From Gadus chalcogrammus (Eukaryota > Chordata > Actinopteri > Gadiformes > Gadidae), in NCBI RefSeq assembly GCF_026213295.1, contig NC_079432.1, positions 9,839,682 through 9,903,681 on the forward strand: DNA of 64,000 nt, given 5' to 3'. This document shows positions 1-64,000 of this stretch, piece after piece; the first letter of the stretch is position 1; the number at the start of each line of letters is the position of its first letter. The position numbers and the translations under genes are program-made. The notes beneath the pieces were generated by a model. It was not told the origin of the DNA. It worked only from the letters and a program-made list of their open reading frames with translations, and searched no databases.

Positions 1-34933
<34,933 letters not shown>

Positions 34934-35399
34934 ACCGATCACATCCAAAAACGAACCCCAAAATAGCCGGGGAAAAAACAAGTTTATCTCACTCACTCAC
35001 TTTACCTTGACTTGGATCGGCACGACTGTTCACAGGACTCCGGCTAGCTGGGTGGGCATCATGATGGGTTTCTCGCTCACTCGCTCATGTGCATTATTCA
35101 TTTGAAATGGTTTTCGTCTGGTATAGCCCCACCAATGGCCCCAGAACTCCAATCTATCGCTGGTTTGCTTTTTTGGCAAAACACAAAAATATAATCCACT
35201 GTTTCTGCAGTTTCACATCGATTTAGACCTATCTGTAGTGTGGAGGTCTGTAGCATTTTCCAGTCCGCGGCAAAAGTTTCTGGTTATTCGGGTTGACGTC
35301 ATGACCTCGTCAGTCAATCAGAATCCTCGAGTTTACTCAATATATTCTGACCACTATAACCAACCCTTTGACTTTAGAGTGCAAAAATCCCATGAAACA

Positions 35400-35400
<1 letters not shown>
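34934..35400 (-). promoter_or_regulatory. arid1b 5' leader and proximal promoter region
   Basis: This is the stretch upstream of the arid1b start. It contains a perfect CRE palindrome TGACGTCA at 35294-35301 and, on the minus strand, a possible splice donor CAAG|GTAAAG near 35006, which would imply a spliced leader. No TATA box is obvious. Boundaries are arbitrary. Confidence 0.4.
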
Positions 35401-39859
<4,459 letters not shown>

Positions 39860-40837
39860 TCAGACGTAGTCCTGCAGGCTGTAGCGACCCTTAAGGTTGG
39901 AGGACGGTGGGGCGCGGGACGGGGAGTAGTACTGCCTCTCCCTCTCCCGAGGAGTCGACTCCTCCGCCGCCTTCTTCTTCTTCTTCTTCTCCTGCTCCTG
40001 CTGCTGGACCCTGCGTCTCTCCTCCTCCGCCTCCTCCTCCTCCTTCCTCTTCTTCTCCTCCTCCCTCCTCTTCCTCTCCTCCTCCTCCTCCCTCTCCTTC
40101 TTCTTCTTCTCCTCCCTCTCCTGCTCCTCCTTCTCCCGCTGCCGCTGCCTCAGTTTCTCCGGGTCGACGGCGGCGGCAGTGGCGGCGGCGGCGGAGGCGG
40201 CGGAGGAGGAGGTGGCGCAGAAGGAGGCGGCGGAGGTGGCGGTGTAGCAGTCGTCGTGGTGCGTGAACGACCCGCTCCCGGGGCACGACATGCAGAACAG
40301 CACGCCGGCCGCCAGCAGGAACCCGGCCGAGATGAAGGTGACGTAGACGGCGCCGCCGGGCTCGTACTTCCCGCTGTCGGGCACGCTGGCGTCCAGGAAG
40401 GCGGTGATGACCTCGCTGGTGAACCAGGAGGCGGGAACCAGGCAGAGGACGCCCGCAAACACGAAGCACCCGCCGGCCGCCACGGCCGTGTGGGCCTTGG
40501 CCCGCCGCCCGCCCCCCCAGCGGGTGCACTTGAGGCCCAGGGCGGCCAGGCAGAGGCCCAGGGAGCCCGCCATGCAGCTCAGCACCATGGAGGTGCGCGC
40601 CGCCTGCAGGTGGGCCGGCAGCGCCAGCACCGAGTGCTTCAGGGAGCAGCTGAACACCCCGGTGGTGTACCAGGTGCAGTCCATCCACAGGCCCTGCATC
40701 TGGGACACGGCTGTCATGATGTTGGCGCCCACGTCGGCGCTCACCTTCCAGTTGGGCGACAGCGTGGCCACCGTGGCGCCGAGCACGCCCAGCAGGGCCA
40801 GGGCGAAGGCCAGGATCTGCAGCGCCGAGGAGAGCAT
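39860..40837 (-). CDS. cldn20: claudin-20 with expanded charged cytoplasmic tail
   Basis: Single-exon 325-residue claudin, a four-pass tight-junction membrane protein. TM1 is about residues 5-27. Extracellular loop 1 carries the claudin signature W30, G49-L50-W51, C54, C64 (GLWMDCTWYTTGVFSC). TM2 is about 82-102, TM3 about 118-137 and TM4 about 163-183. PNWKVSADVGANI, FSCSLKHSVLALPAHLQAAR and EPGGAVYVTFISA match claudin-20 closely. The protein ends LQDYV, a PDZ-binding motif expected to bind ZO proteins. The tail is about 140 residues, against roughly 35 in mammalian CLDN20. It contains an Ala/Ser-rich stretch (201-224) and a Lys/Glu/Arg-rich block (about 226-302) encoded by CTC/CTT triplet-like DNA on the plus strand. 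The frame stays open to a conserved-looking C-terminus, so the expansion is probably real. Start Met is the only plausible one. Confidence 0.93.
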   Translation of the reverse strand: MLSSALQILAFALALLGVLGATVATLSPNWKVSADVGANIMTAVSQMQGLWMDCTWYTTGVFSCSLKHSVLALPAHLQAARTSMVLSCMAGSLGLCLAALGLKCTRWGGGRRAKAHTAVAAGGCFVFAGVLCLVPASWFTSEVITAFLDASVPDSGKYEPGGAVYVTFISAGFLLAAGVLFCMSCPGSGSFTHHDDCYTATSAASFCATSSSAASAAAATAAAVDPEKLRQRQREKEEQEREEKKKKEREEEEERKRREEEKKRKEEEEAEEERRRVQQQEQEKKKKKKAAEESTPRERERQYYSPSRAPPSSNLKGRYSLQDYV

Positions 40838-40849
40838 GGCGCCGGTGCC

Positions 40850-41110
40850 GGTCTGTGGTCGCCGCCCCGGTGTGGTGGTCCGGTCCGGTCTGGTCTTTGG
40901 TTCGGGTCCGGTCTAGTCTAGAGTGGGCGAGGGTAGTCCGGTCGCGTCAGGTTTGGTCCGGATCCTTCAGGTCCGGGTCCGGTTCCGATCTGGGCCCCTG
41001 TTTGGTTCGGATTCAGAGAGGTCCCCGTCCTAGTGCGTTCCTGGCACTCGTCCAATCCGGTCCGGTCCCGTTCGGGTCTGGTCGAGTCCGGTCCGTAACC
41101 GGCCACCTTC
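40850..41110. repeat. degenerate GGTCCGGTC-rich tract upstream of cldn20
   Basis: Many imperfect copies of GGTCCGGT, GGTCTGGT and GGGTCCGGT lie immediately upstream of the cldn20 start. This is GC-rich 5' leader or promoter sequence; no coding potential was recognised. Confidence 0.6.
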
Positions 41111-41469
41111 CCGCCGCAGTTCCCCAAGCTGGCCGGTTTTTCCCCCTCACCATCTACCGTTCCGGGCTGCGAATTCCCGGTGTCCTCCCCCTCATCATCA
41201 CCAGCCGCCCCAGCCCCACCACCACCACCACCCCCAGCACCACCACCGCCGCCGCCCCCCAGTCACCCTTGGCCGTATCTCCCCAGCGCAGGTCCTCGCT
41301 GACAGCCAGATAATTCCTCACTACGGGCTCCAGTGATCTGCAATGGAAGAGCAGAATGAGAATTGAAGTGAGCGAGCGAGCGTGACCATCTCACAGCTGA
41401 GACGCAAAGGGGTGGGGGGGGGAGGAGGAGGGCGAGGGAAAGTGGGAGAAAACACTGCGTTATTTCTCT

Positions 41470-41495
41470 CCTCCCTCTCTCTCTCTCTCTCTCTC

Positions 41496-41555
<60 letters not shown>
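41470..41555. repeat. (CT)n microsatellite
   Basis: About 85 bp of CT units with one CA interruption, upstream of cldn20. Another imperfect CT tract follows at 41689-41812. Confidence 0.95.
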
Positions 41556-41559
<4 letters not shown>

Positions 41560-43318
41560 CCCCCTCTCTCCTCCAACCCCTTTTTCCTCTTTTCGGATAT
41601 TTTCGTAAGCGGGAACCCGGTGCGTACGACCGCTTTGGCCTGGTCGCTGGAGTTACTGCTGGCACTTGACGTGGAGAACTCGTCCCCTCTCTCTCTCTCT
41701 CTCTCCCTCTCTCCCTCTCTCTCTCTCTTTCTCTTTAACCCCCTCTCTGTCACTTCCTCCCTCTCTCAGTCTCTGTAACTCCCCCTCTCTCCACTCTCTC
41801 TCCCCCCTCTCCTCCTTTTTTCTCCTTTTGGATCTTTTTGTTTTTGTTGGTCGTTGGTCGTGGTGATGGTTCAGTTTTGGGGATGTCCCCCCGTGAAGCC
41901 ATTGGTCTTCAGGATTCAGGAAGAGCTTCTTCTTCTTCTTCTTCTTCTTTTCTTCTTCTTCTTCAGACTGGATTGGAGTCTTCTTGTCTTCCTGTCGTTG
42001 GGTCGCTGGACCATTCCGACGCCTCACGTGGTAACAGAGCATTTCTAGTCCATCATATTCATCATGGTTAACCAACTTCCTCACCATATTGAATAAATGC
42101 TTTTTTTAAATGTGTACAATTATAAAAACGACTATCATAATAAAGTAAACATTTGAAATGAATTGTCTTTGTCGAATGTAAAAGAAATTGAATAAGGAGA
42201 AAAAACTGCGGAATCTCACCTGATGTGTGTGTCTGTGGTGTCAGTGGATAGGTGGGATCCCAACTGCCGTAGACACAAGAAAGAGCGCGAGAGAGAGAGA
42301 GAAGCGAAAGCACATGAGGGTGTGTGGGTTAACAATCTCTAAGTACCGCCGTTCTGCCTGCCGTATCCGTGGCAACGGTAAATACTGTTCCATCCATCCC
42401 TCTCTGTCCGTCTGTGTCATTTTAAACACAACACGCACCCCCGGCTCATGTTGGCGTCGCCCCTGTGGAGGCACAGAGCAGATAGGACCGAGGAAGGGTT
42501 TGAGCCCTGGGTTTGGTTTTTGGAGGGGGGGGGGGGGGTGGGTGGAGGGGGGGTATTGTTTGGGATCACCGGTCCCGTCGTCGATGCTAACCTGAAGGTC
42601 ACTCGCGGCGACGTTGGGAAATGAAACCCTGCAGAGCGGTGTTCTTATCAGGGGGGCGAGGGCGTTCTGCGGTGGGGAGACGCAGACACTCCGGCACGTT
42701 CCACCGCCATTCAGCCCAACCTCTGCAATACGAATACAAAAAATACAACAATGGAATATACATTTTTTTGCAATTTCAGTCCATTTAAGGCTTTTTTAGG
42801 TGCTATTTTGACAGCAATTTACCTTTTGGGCAAATCAATAAACGTTGAGAGAGGGTATGAACACAAAAACCTTGTGGACGAACACGGCGTCTCTACTTGA
42901 ACAAATTAATTAGAATAAGTCATACTAAATAATCCTCTTTGCGCTATTACAGTCGTGATTAGCTGTTTTGAATCCCGCCTCCCTCGCTGATGAAAACGAG
43001 ACAGATTACGGTCTTTGTTGTTCTGAATGCGATTGAATTAACGAGTGGCTGGGCGGATGGGATAAGAACGACGGTACGTTGGAATGGATCAGCCAGCGTG
43101 CTCCTCTCTGACCGCGCGATCTATCAACTGCTGGGCCACGCTGATAAGCTTCATGACAGTCAGCTCCATGAGGACACACAATTATAATCCTGCGTCTCCG
43201 GACCCCCCCGACAACACAGACCTTATCCTGGCTACACAGGAACCATCATAATCAACAGGGGGACACGAATTACTTCTCTTTTAAAGGGGGTCCAGGGTAC
43301 ACACACATGCAGGCATAG

Positions 43319-43422
<104 letters not shown>

Positions 43423-43554
43423 AAGTTAATTGCATACATTTACACACATACACTCAAACATACAGACAAAAGCACATAATCTCTCTCTTTCTCTTAGTCT
43501 TTCTCTCTCCCCCCTCTCTCTCTCTCTCTCTCCCCCCCCCTCTCTCTCTCTCTA

Positions 43555-43586
<32 letters not shown>

Positions 43587-44608
43587 CCCCCCGCTCCTTG
43601 GTCACTGCACCCACTCACAGTTTATCACTGCGGTGAAAAAAAAAAGGCACCAAGAAAAAATAAAACGATTTTCCATTGTCAATCACATGACTACTAAAAC
43701 GTATTCCTCCATAATTGCGCTTATTTGTCCGAAATAGACATCCATTTTAATAGACGCAATTTTCCCGATTGGAGTCCCATTGAGTGGCGTGTCATTGTTG
43801 GAGGCCGTCTTGCTGAAGCCCCTCTAAGCACTCATCCAGCCCACGCCGGCATGGTTTTGTCCATTACCCCCGTGGTGGTGCCTGGAACAAGGGCCTCGTT
43901 GCTTGGCAATTAGACCCCGAATGGAGGCAGACACACCACACATCTCAGTCCACTCCAGATACATTTAAGGGTATATAAGTACGGAGAGATGTGGACGCAT
44001 GGTGAATTATGAATTCAGTGCGTCGTGTGTTGGTTTTGTTAAAATTAAATTAAATTTATTAAATGTTGTTTTTTAAAGGGCAACTAAATATGTTACACTC
44101 TATCCACGGCACAGCACCCCCTATGGGGCACACTGGTTATTGCTTCTGCTTTTTCTGATGGCTTAAATTCATGACGTTGACAGAAAACAGCTGTTGAGAG
44201 AAGCTTTTACTGTTTTCTTTGGGGTTTATAGTTGAAAGTAGCTTTACTGAAGACAGTCCACTGTTAATGGTTTTATTAAGTCGTTATGACTTTTTTTTGG
44301 AGAGGAAAATTGAACAGTTGGGTTAGTGGATCCAATTTAATATTTGGTCATAAATGTATGTTTTCTCACGATGTGAACTGGAGGCTCCAGCTATTTGTTG
44401 TCACAATTTAGTGTTCTATCTCCAAGGCAAACACCTGGATTATGGGGGGAAATTATGTTGTGTAAAAAGATTAACGCAAGAAGCAAAGTAAGATATTGGT
44501 ATGGGACCATCCATGTGTGTGGTCTTTCTCTTTCATCTTCCTTTCTCACTCTCTTTGTCTCTGTCTGTCTGTCTGTCTGGCCCTTTCTCTCTTTCTTTCT
44601 TTGTCATT

Positions 44609-44799
<191 letters not shown>

Positions 44800-45232
44800 G
44801 TTCCAAAATAAAAATAAGGAAAAACCCAATCCAGCAAAATATGTCCCCTTAAATCCTATGATTATATTACATTACACATTACACTGTGGGCTTAACTAAA
44901 CCAGTTCCACTAAACCACCATCACTAGTCTGGTTCCAATCTATAACCTGGGGGTCCTGGTTTAATGTTCCGTGTCCCCACATACCCCAACATCTGCTTGG
45001 ACAGCAGTAACACACTCTCCCCCACCCCTCCCTCAAAATAGTAGGGAGGCGGTGGAGGTGGTGTGTGTGTGTGTGTTAAAGTGTGTTAATGTGTGATGTG
45101 AGGAGAGGTGACAGTCTATTATAACCAGTCCCTGGAGACCCAGAGCCCGGGGCCCGAAGGAAACCGTACTTTGAGAGCAAGCTGTGGAAACAAGAGGACA
45201 AATCGAAGGTGATGCACACATTCTCACATGCA

Positions 45233-45348
<116 letters not shown>

Positions 45349-45598
45349 ACACGGCCGGGGCTGTACAGGGATGTCGTGTTTTGACGAGGAACACTTTGTT
45401 ACCCTAATCTTATATTGAATATGACAAGTACACTCATAAATATATAGATTATAAGTAATCTAACCTAGAGGTCCGGTAACCATGCAGGAATTTATTAAAG
45501 AGCAGACTTGCATTTATATGCCCTCGTTATAAGGACTTGATATTTTCAGTGTTGATAGTATTGATAGAGATCAATTTTGCTATGAAATGTACAATGGG

Positions 45599-45600
<2 letters not shown>

Positions 45601-45674
<74 letters not shown>
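45601..45674. repeat. (GT)n microsatellite
   Basis: About 37 GT units. Confidence 0.97.
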
Positions 45675-45677
<3 letters not shown>

Positions 45678-46255
45678 TTTGTGCATATCTAATATTGTGT
45701 GGTTTGTGTGAGTAAAATGCATATTATTCACAGAATTCATGTTAATTTGTCCCCTTTAATAATATCAATTAATAATAATTTATTTTCAAATGCCACTACC
45801 GCACATTCCTTTCCAGTGTTCCATAGACTGTCTGAGTTGTAACGTTCTGTCAGACAGACATGTGCAATCAAACCTTGAGGGAATTGGGAGTTTCTTTTTG
45901 CTGTTTTAAACGACTGCACTCCTCACTGAATGATGCTGAGCGACCGTGTGTTTGGGTTGGCGCCAGGGGGCTGCTTCATATTCATAGTAATAACAGTATG
46001 GACCCCCGCCCCCCCCTCCATCTGTCTGCTCTCGGTCCGCTACGGAGGCCATTGTGTTACGGGGCAAACATGGACGCCCTCAGGCATTACGCATCAATCA
46101 CCGCACGCACAGGAATATAAATGGACCACTTAACCCCCCCCCCCCACGCACACACACACACAAACACACACACACCCCAAACCCTGTTCATGCACACATA
46201 TGGCTAGATACACACACACACACATACAGTAATTCACGCTCATGCTAGTGTTCAG

Positions 46256-46379
<124 letters not shown>

Positions 46380-47229
46380 TTACTGAGTCTCAGAAGGGCA
46401 TTTCATTTAGGTAATTCTCTGACATCATTAACTATCATCGCTCTATGAAGTTCACATATAGGCCTACAGGCCCCTATCTTGCCTTGATAACACAGGTCTT
46501 ATGACATCTTAATATAGCCTCGATAACACAGGCACTATGACGTCTTTAAATAAACTCGATAGCACTGGCTCTTGTTGTGCATTTTAAATGAATGGCTAAT
46601 TAATTCAAACTTAACATAACTTGATTAAAATCCCTGCCAGGCTAGAGATAAACAATGAAAGCATGTCCTGGTGTATAGATTTGTGGCCTATCATTGAAGT
46701 GATCAATGATAATCAATAATAATCCCACAGCTCACCATCGCTTTACAATTGGACTGTAGAGAAGAGTCCAAATCAGTCTCTTGACCAAACACACTCACCC
46801 GAAAGACATCTGTAACACATCACATCCGAAAAGATTCACAAAGAAAGCACGATAATAGTTTGGGTTTAGCATTCTTAACAAAGCTACGCAGCACGTATTC
46901 ACACAGACTTGAATTTGTGTTTTTCTTTATCGACTGCGTTCATAGTAAACAATATTTTACACTACTTTAGGAAAATGTGTGCACAGCAGCTTATGGCATG
47001 GAATGAAACAAAACCGTGTACATGAAAGAAGAAAATGCAATTATATTCAAACAGACATGATCGAAAAAGTTAAGAATTCACATTTGAGCAAAACTGAACC
47101 AAAAGAGAAAATATTAGGCCTACTTACCAACGGTTATCTTGCTTGTTCTGTAGATTCCACACAGTAAGCAGAATGCATCTCCTAATTCCTAGTTCTCGTC
47201 GAACACACACATGCACACCCACACAAACA

Positions 47230-47650
<421 letters not shown>

Positions 47651-47773
47651 TGCATACATGCGAGTGTGTTAGAGGGGTCCGCCTCCCTGTCTATACGGCT
47701 GACTGCAGGTTAAGCCGCGCAAAGCACATTCCATTCAAACAGTTAAGACTGTTGTCATGCAGACAATCAGAAC

Positions 47774-47818
<45 letters not shown>

Positions 47819-49493
47819 AACACACACAGCTCTATCTCTTTTTACTGGTCTCAACCAGGCGTGGAAGCCTGAGGATCCTACAGCGTCAGACCTCCTGCTA
47901 AACCATTCCCTGGGTCTCTGATAGAGGTCTAAGTAAACACTATTTTGTCTTTTTTGTTTGTCATCGAATCATGGTTTGATGGTGACTCCTTTGATGCGTA
48001 AACACACTGCTTTTCTGTGATAACCATCAACTCATAATTGTGGCAACACGGAGATCACATGCATGTTTCTTTTGATTGTATAATTATGTATTTTTTTGGC
48101 ATTGTGTTATGAACACATTAAAGATTTTAAGTGCACAGCATAAGAATAAGTATACATTTGAATTTTCTCACATGACGATGGTAAATTGCTTATGTGATGA
48201 ATGGCATAAATTTGTCAAAACATCACTTTTGTGTTTTACTATATACACCTGTGTTGATATGCAACAGTGACTGGAACAAACAACATTTTTTTACACAAAC
48301 AGTGTTTTGTGTTTTAGTTATGTGGTTGCCACTTTTGGGGAAGAGGAGACTTAAGAGAGAAGAGGAGGAAGAGAAGAGGGAGGGGGAGAATTCGAAGAAA
48401 GGGGTGATTTGCATGAAATGCGTGAAAAGATCTAATAAGGAGTGACTCACTGTGACTATGTGTAACCACGCAGCGAAAGCACACACGCACACACACACAC
48501 ATCATAATGAAAACAATCAATTAAAACAAGTTAAACGTTTTTCTTAAAAATTAAATATAGCACAATTTATTTAAAACTTAAACTGCATTTCAAGGCCTTT
48601 CAAAAAAGCACAAATATATAACAAAATAAATTAGCAAATAACTATTTTAATATTTTATGGTACGCTAACAGTGAATTTAAACCCATCTGTTTTAGACACT
48701 GTTCATCAGAACACGAAATTACGCAAATATGACAAAATATATAAATACAATTATATGACATGCAGAATATACAGAGGGTTATTCCGATCAAGCAGTCAGG
48801 AATATACAAATAACTGCTCTTGTCTTAATATAAAAAAAGTGAACAAAAATAACAATACAGATAATAGATTTCGAAGCTATAGACATTAATACAAACTGTA
48901 CATAATGTAAAAAAACAAGGGTAAATTATTTACAATCGTATTACAAAACACAGAAAAGAAACAAGGATTTGAGGGCAGGTGACTGAGTGAATTGACCACC
49001 TGGTGTCGCTGTTTTACAGTTACTCTTGTCGAAGCCGCAAACCCGATGGAACGAGCACTGTTCACGAGCATGAAAAGCCAATTCATGTTTCTTTTGTAAT
49101 CCGGAATGACCCTTGAGATTCCTCTGCAATAAATACAGTGATAGGAACTCCATCCTTTAGGTAGTACTTGAAGATGGCGTAGAGAACGAGCGGATACTGA
49201 GCTAATTTAGAACTCAAAAAATGTCAGTTGAGCTGAGCTTCGAATCTTGCAAGTTTAATTACATTAGGGCACATTGACTGTGACAAAATGCCCAAGAAAT
49301 CGCTTCCAAAACATAGATGACTGTTAGTCCATGTCTGTTACACTCTTCTTGTCCGCGTTACAACAGTGGTATGAAGTGCGATTCTCATCCGTATTCTTTG
49401 GTTAGCTTTCGCAATCACTGCCCCCATGTGTCAGGCCAACATGTCCTCTGGTTAACACCCAGGTCCCCGTCGACCCTCCCTCTATCGCCCTGC

Positions 49494-63929
<14,436 letters not shown>

Positions 63930-64000
63930 CTGAGGTGCACGCACACACACACACGCGCACGCACGCACGCACAAACACGCACACACACACACACACACAC

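Noticed and set aside
39891..40688. Second minus-strand frame within cldn20
   Set aside because: A frame-shifted reading of the claudin gene; the claudin signature is only in the main frame.

Overview
This is eukaryotic DNA from a teleost fish. The evidence is intron-split vertebrate genes with GT-AG junctions, fish-type SINEs and MITEs, and very dense dinucleotide microsatellites. That microsatellite load resembles gadiform (cod-like) genomes, but this is an inference and the species is not proven.

Three vertebrate genes lie head-to-tail on the minus strand. Positions 1-34933 hold arid1b, a BAF/SWI-SNF chromatin-remodelling subunit. I resolved 22 coding exons by splice sites and phase; the 3' end runs off the left edge. 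Positions 39860-40837 hold cldn20, an intronless claudin with an unusually long Lys/Glu-rich tail. Positions 49494-63929 hold tiam2, a Rac guanine-nucleotide exchange factor. I resolved 20 coding exons; the 5' end runs off the right edge. Mammals keep ARID1B, CLDN20 and TIAM2 together on one chromosome arm, and this shared neighbourhood plus sequence similarity separates arid1b/tiam2 from arid1a/tiam1.

The surprise is a fourth gene on the plus strand, inside arid1b intron 1 (26854-30969). Seven phase-compatible exons give a 328-residue secreted-type protein joining an F-type (fucolectin) domain to a C-type lectin domain. A diverged, broken copy of its 3' half follows at about 32440-33840. Its third intron holds a layered transposon nest: a tRNA-derived SINE split at TTAA by a palindromic MITE, which is split at its central TTAA by two more elements, one of which carries a hAT-type MITE with a perfect 8-bp target duplication.

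The remaining sequence is introns and two intergenic gaps (about 35.0-39.8 kb and 40.8-49.5 kb) with microsatellites, minisatellites and old transposon pieces. Two in-frame candidate cassette exons (arid1b 11719-11934, tiam2 56039-56278) and a near-identical inverted repeat flanking arid1b exons 6-7 are worth checking. Functionally the three main genes are unrelated (chromatin, tight junction, Rho-GTPase signalling); their adjacency is inherited synteny, not an operon.
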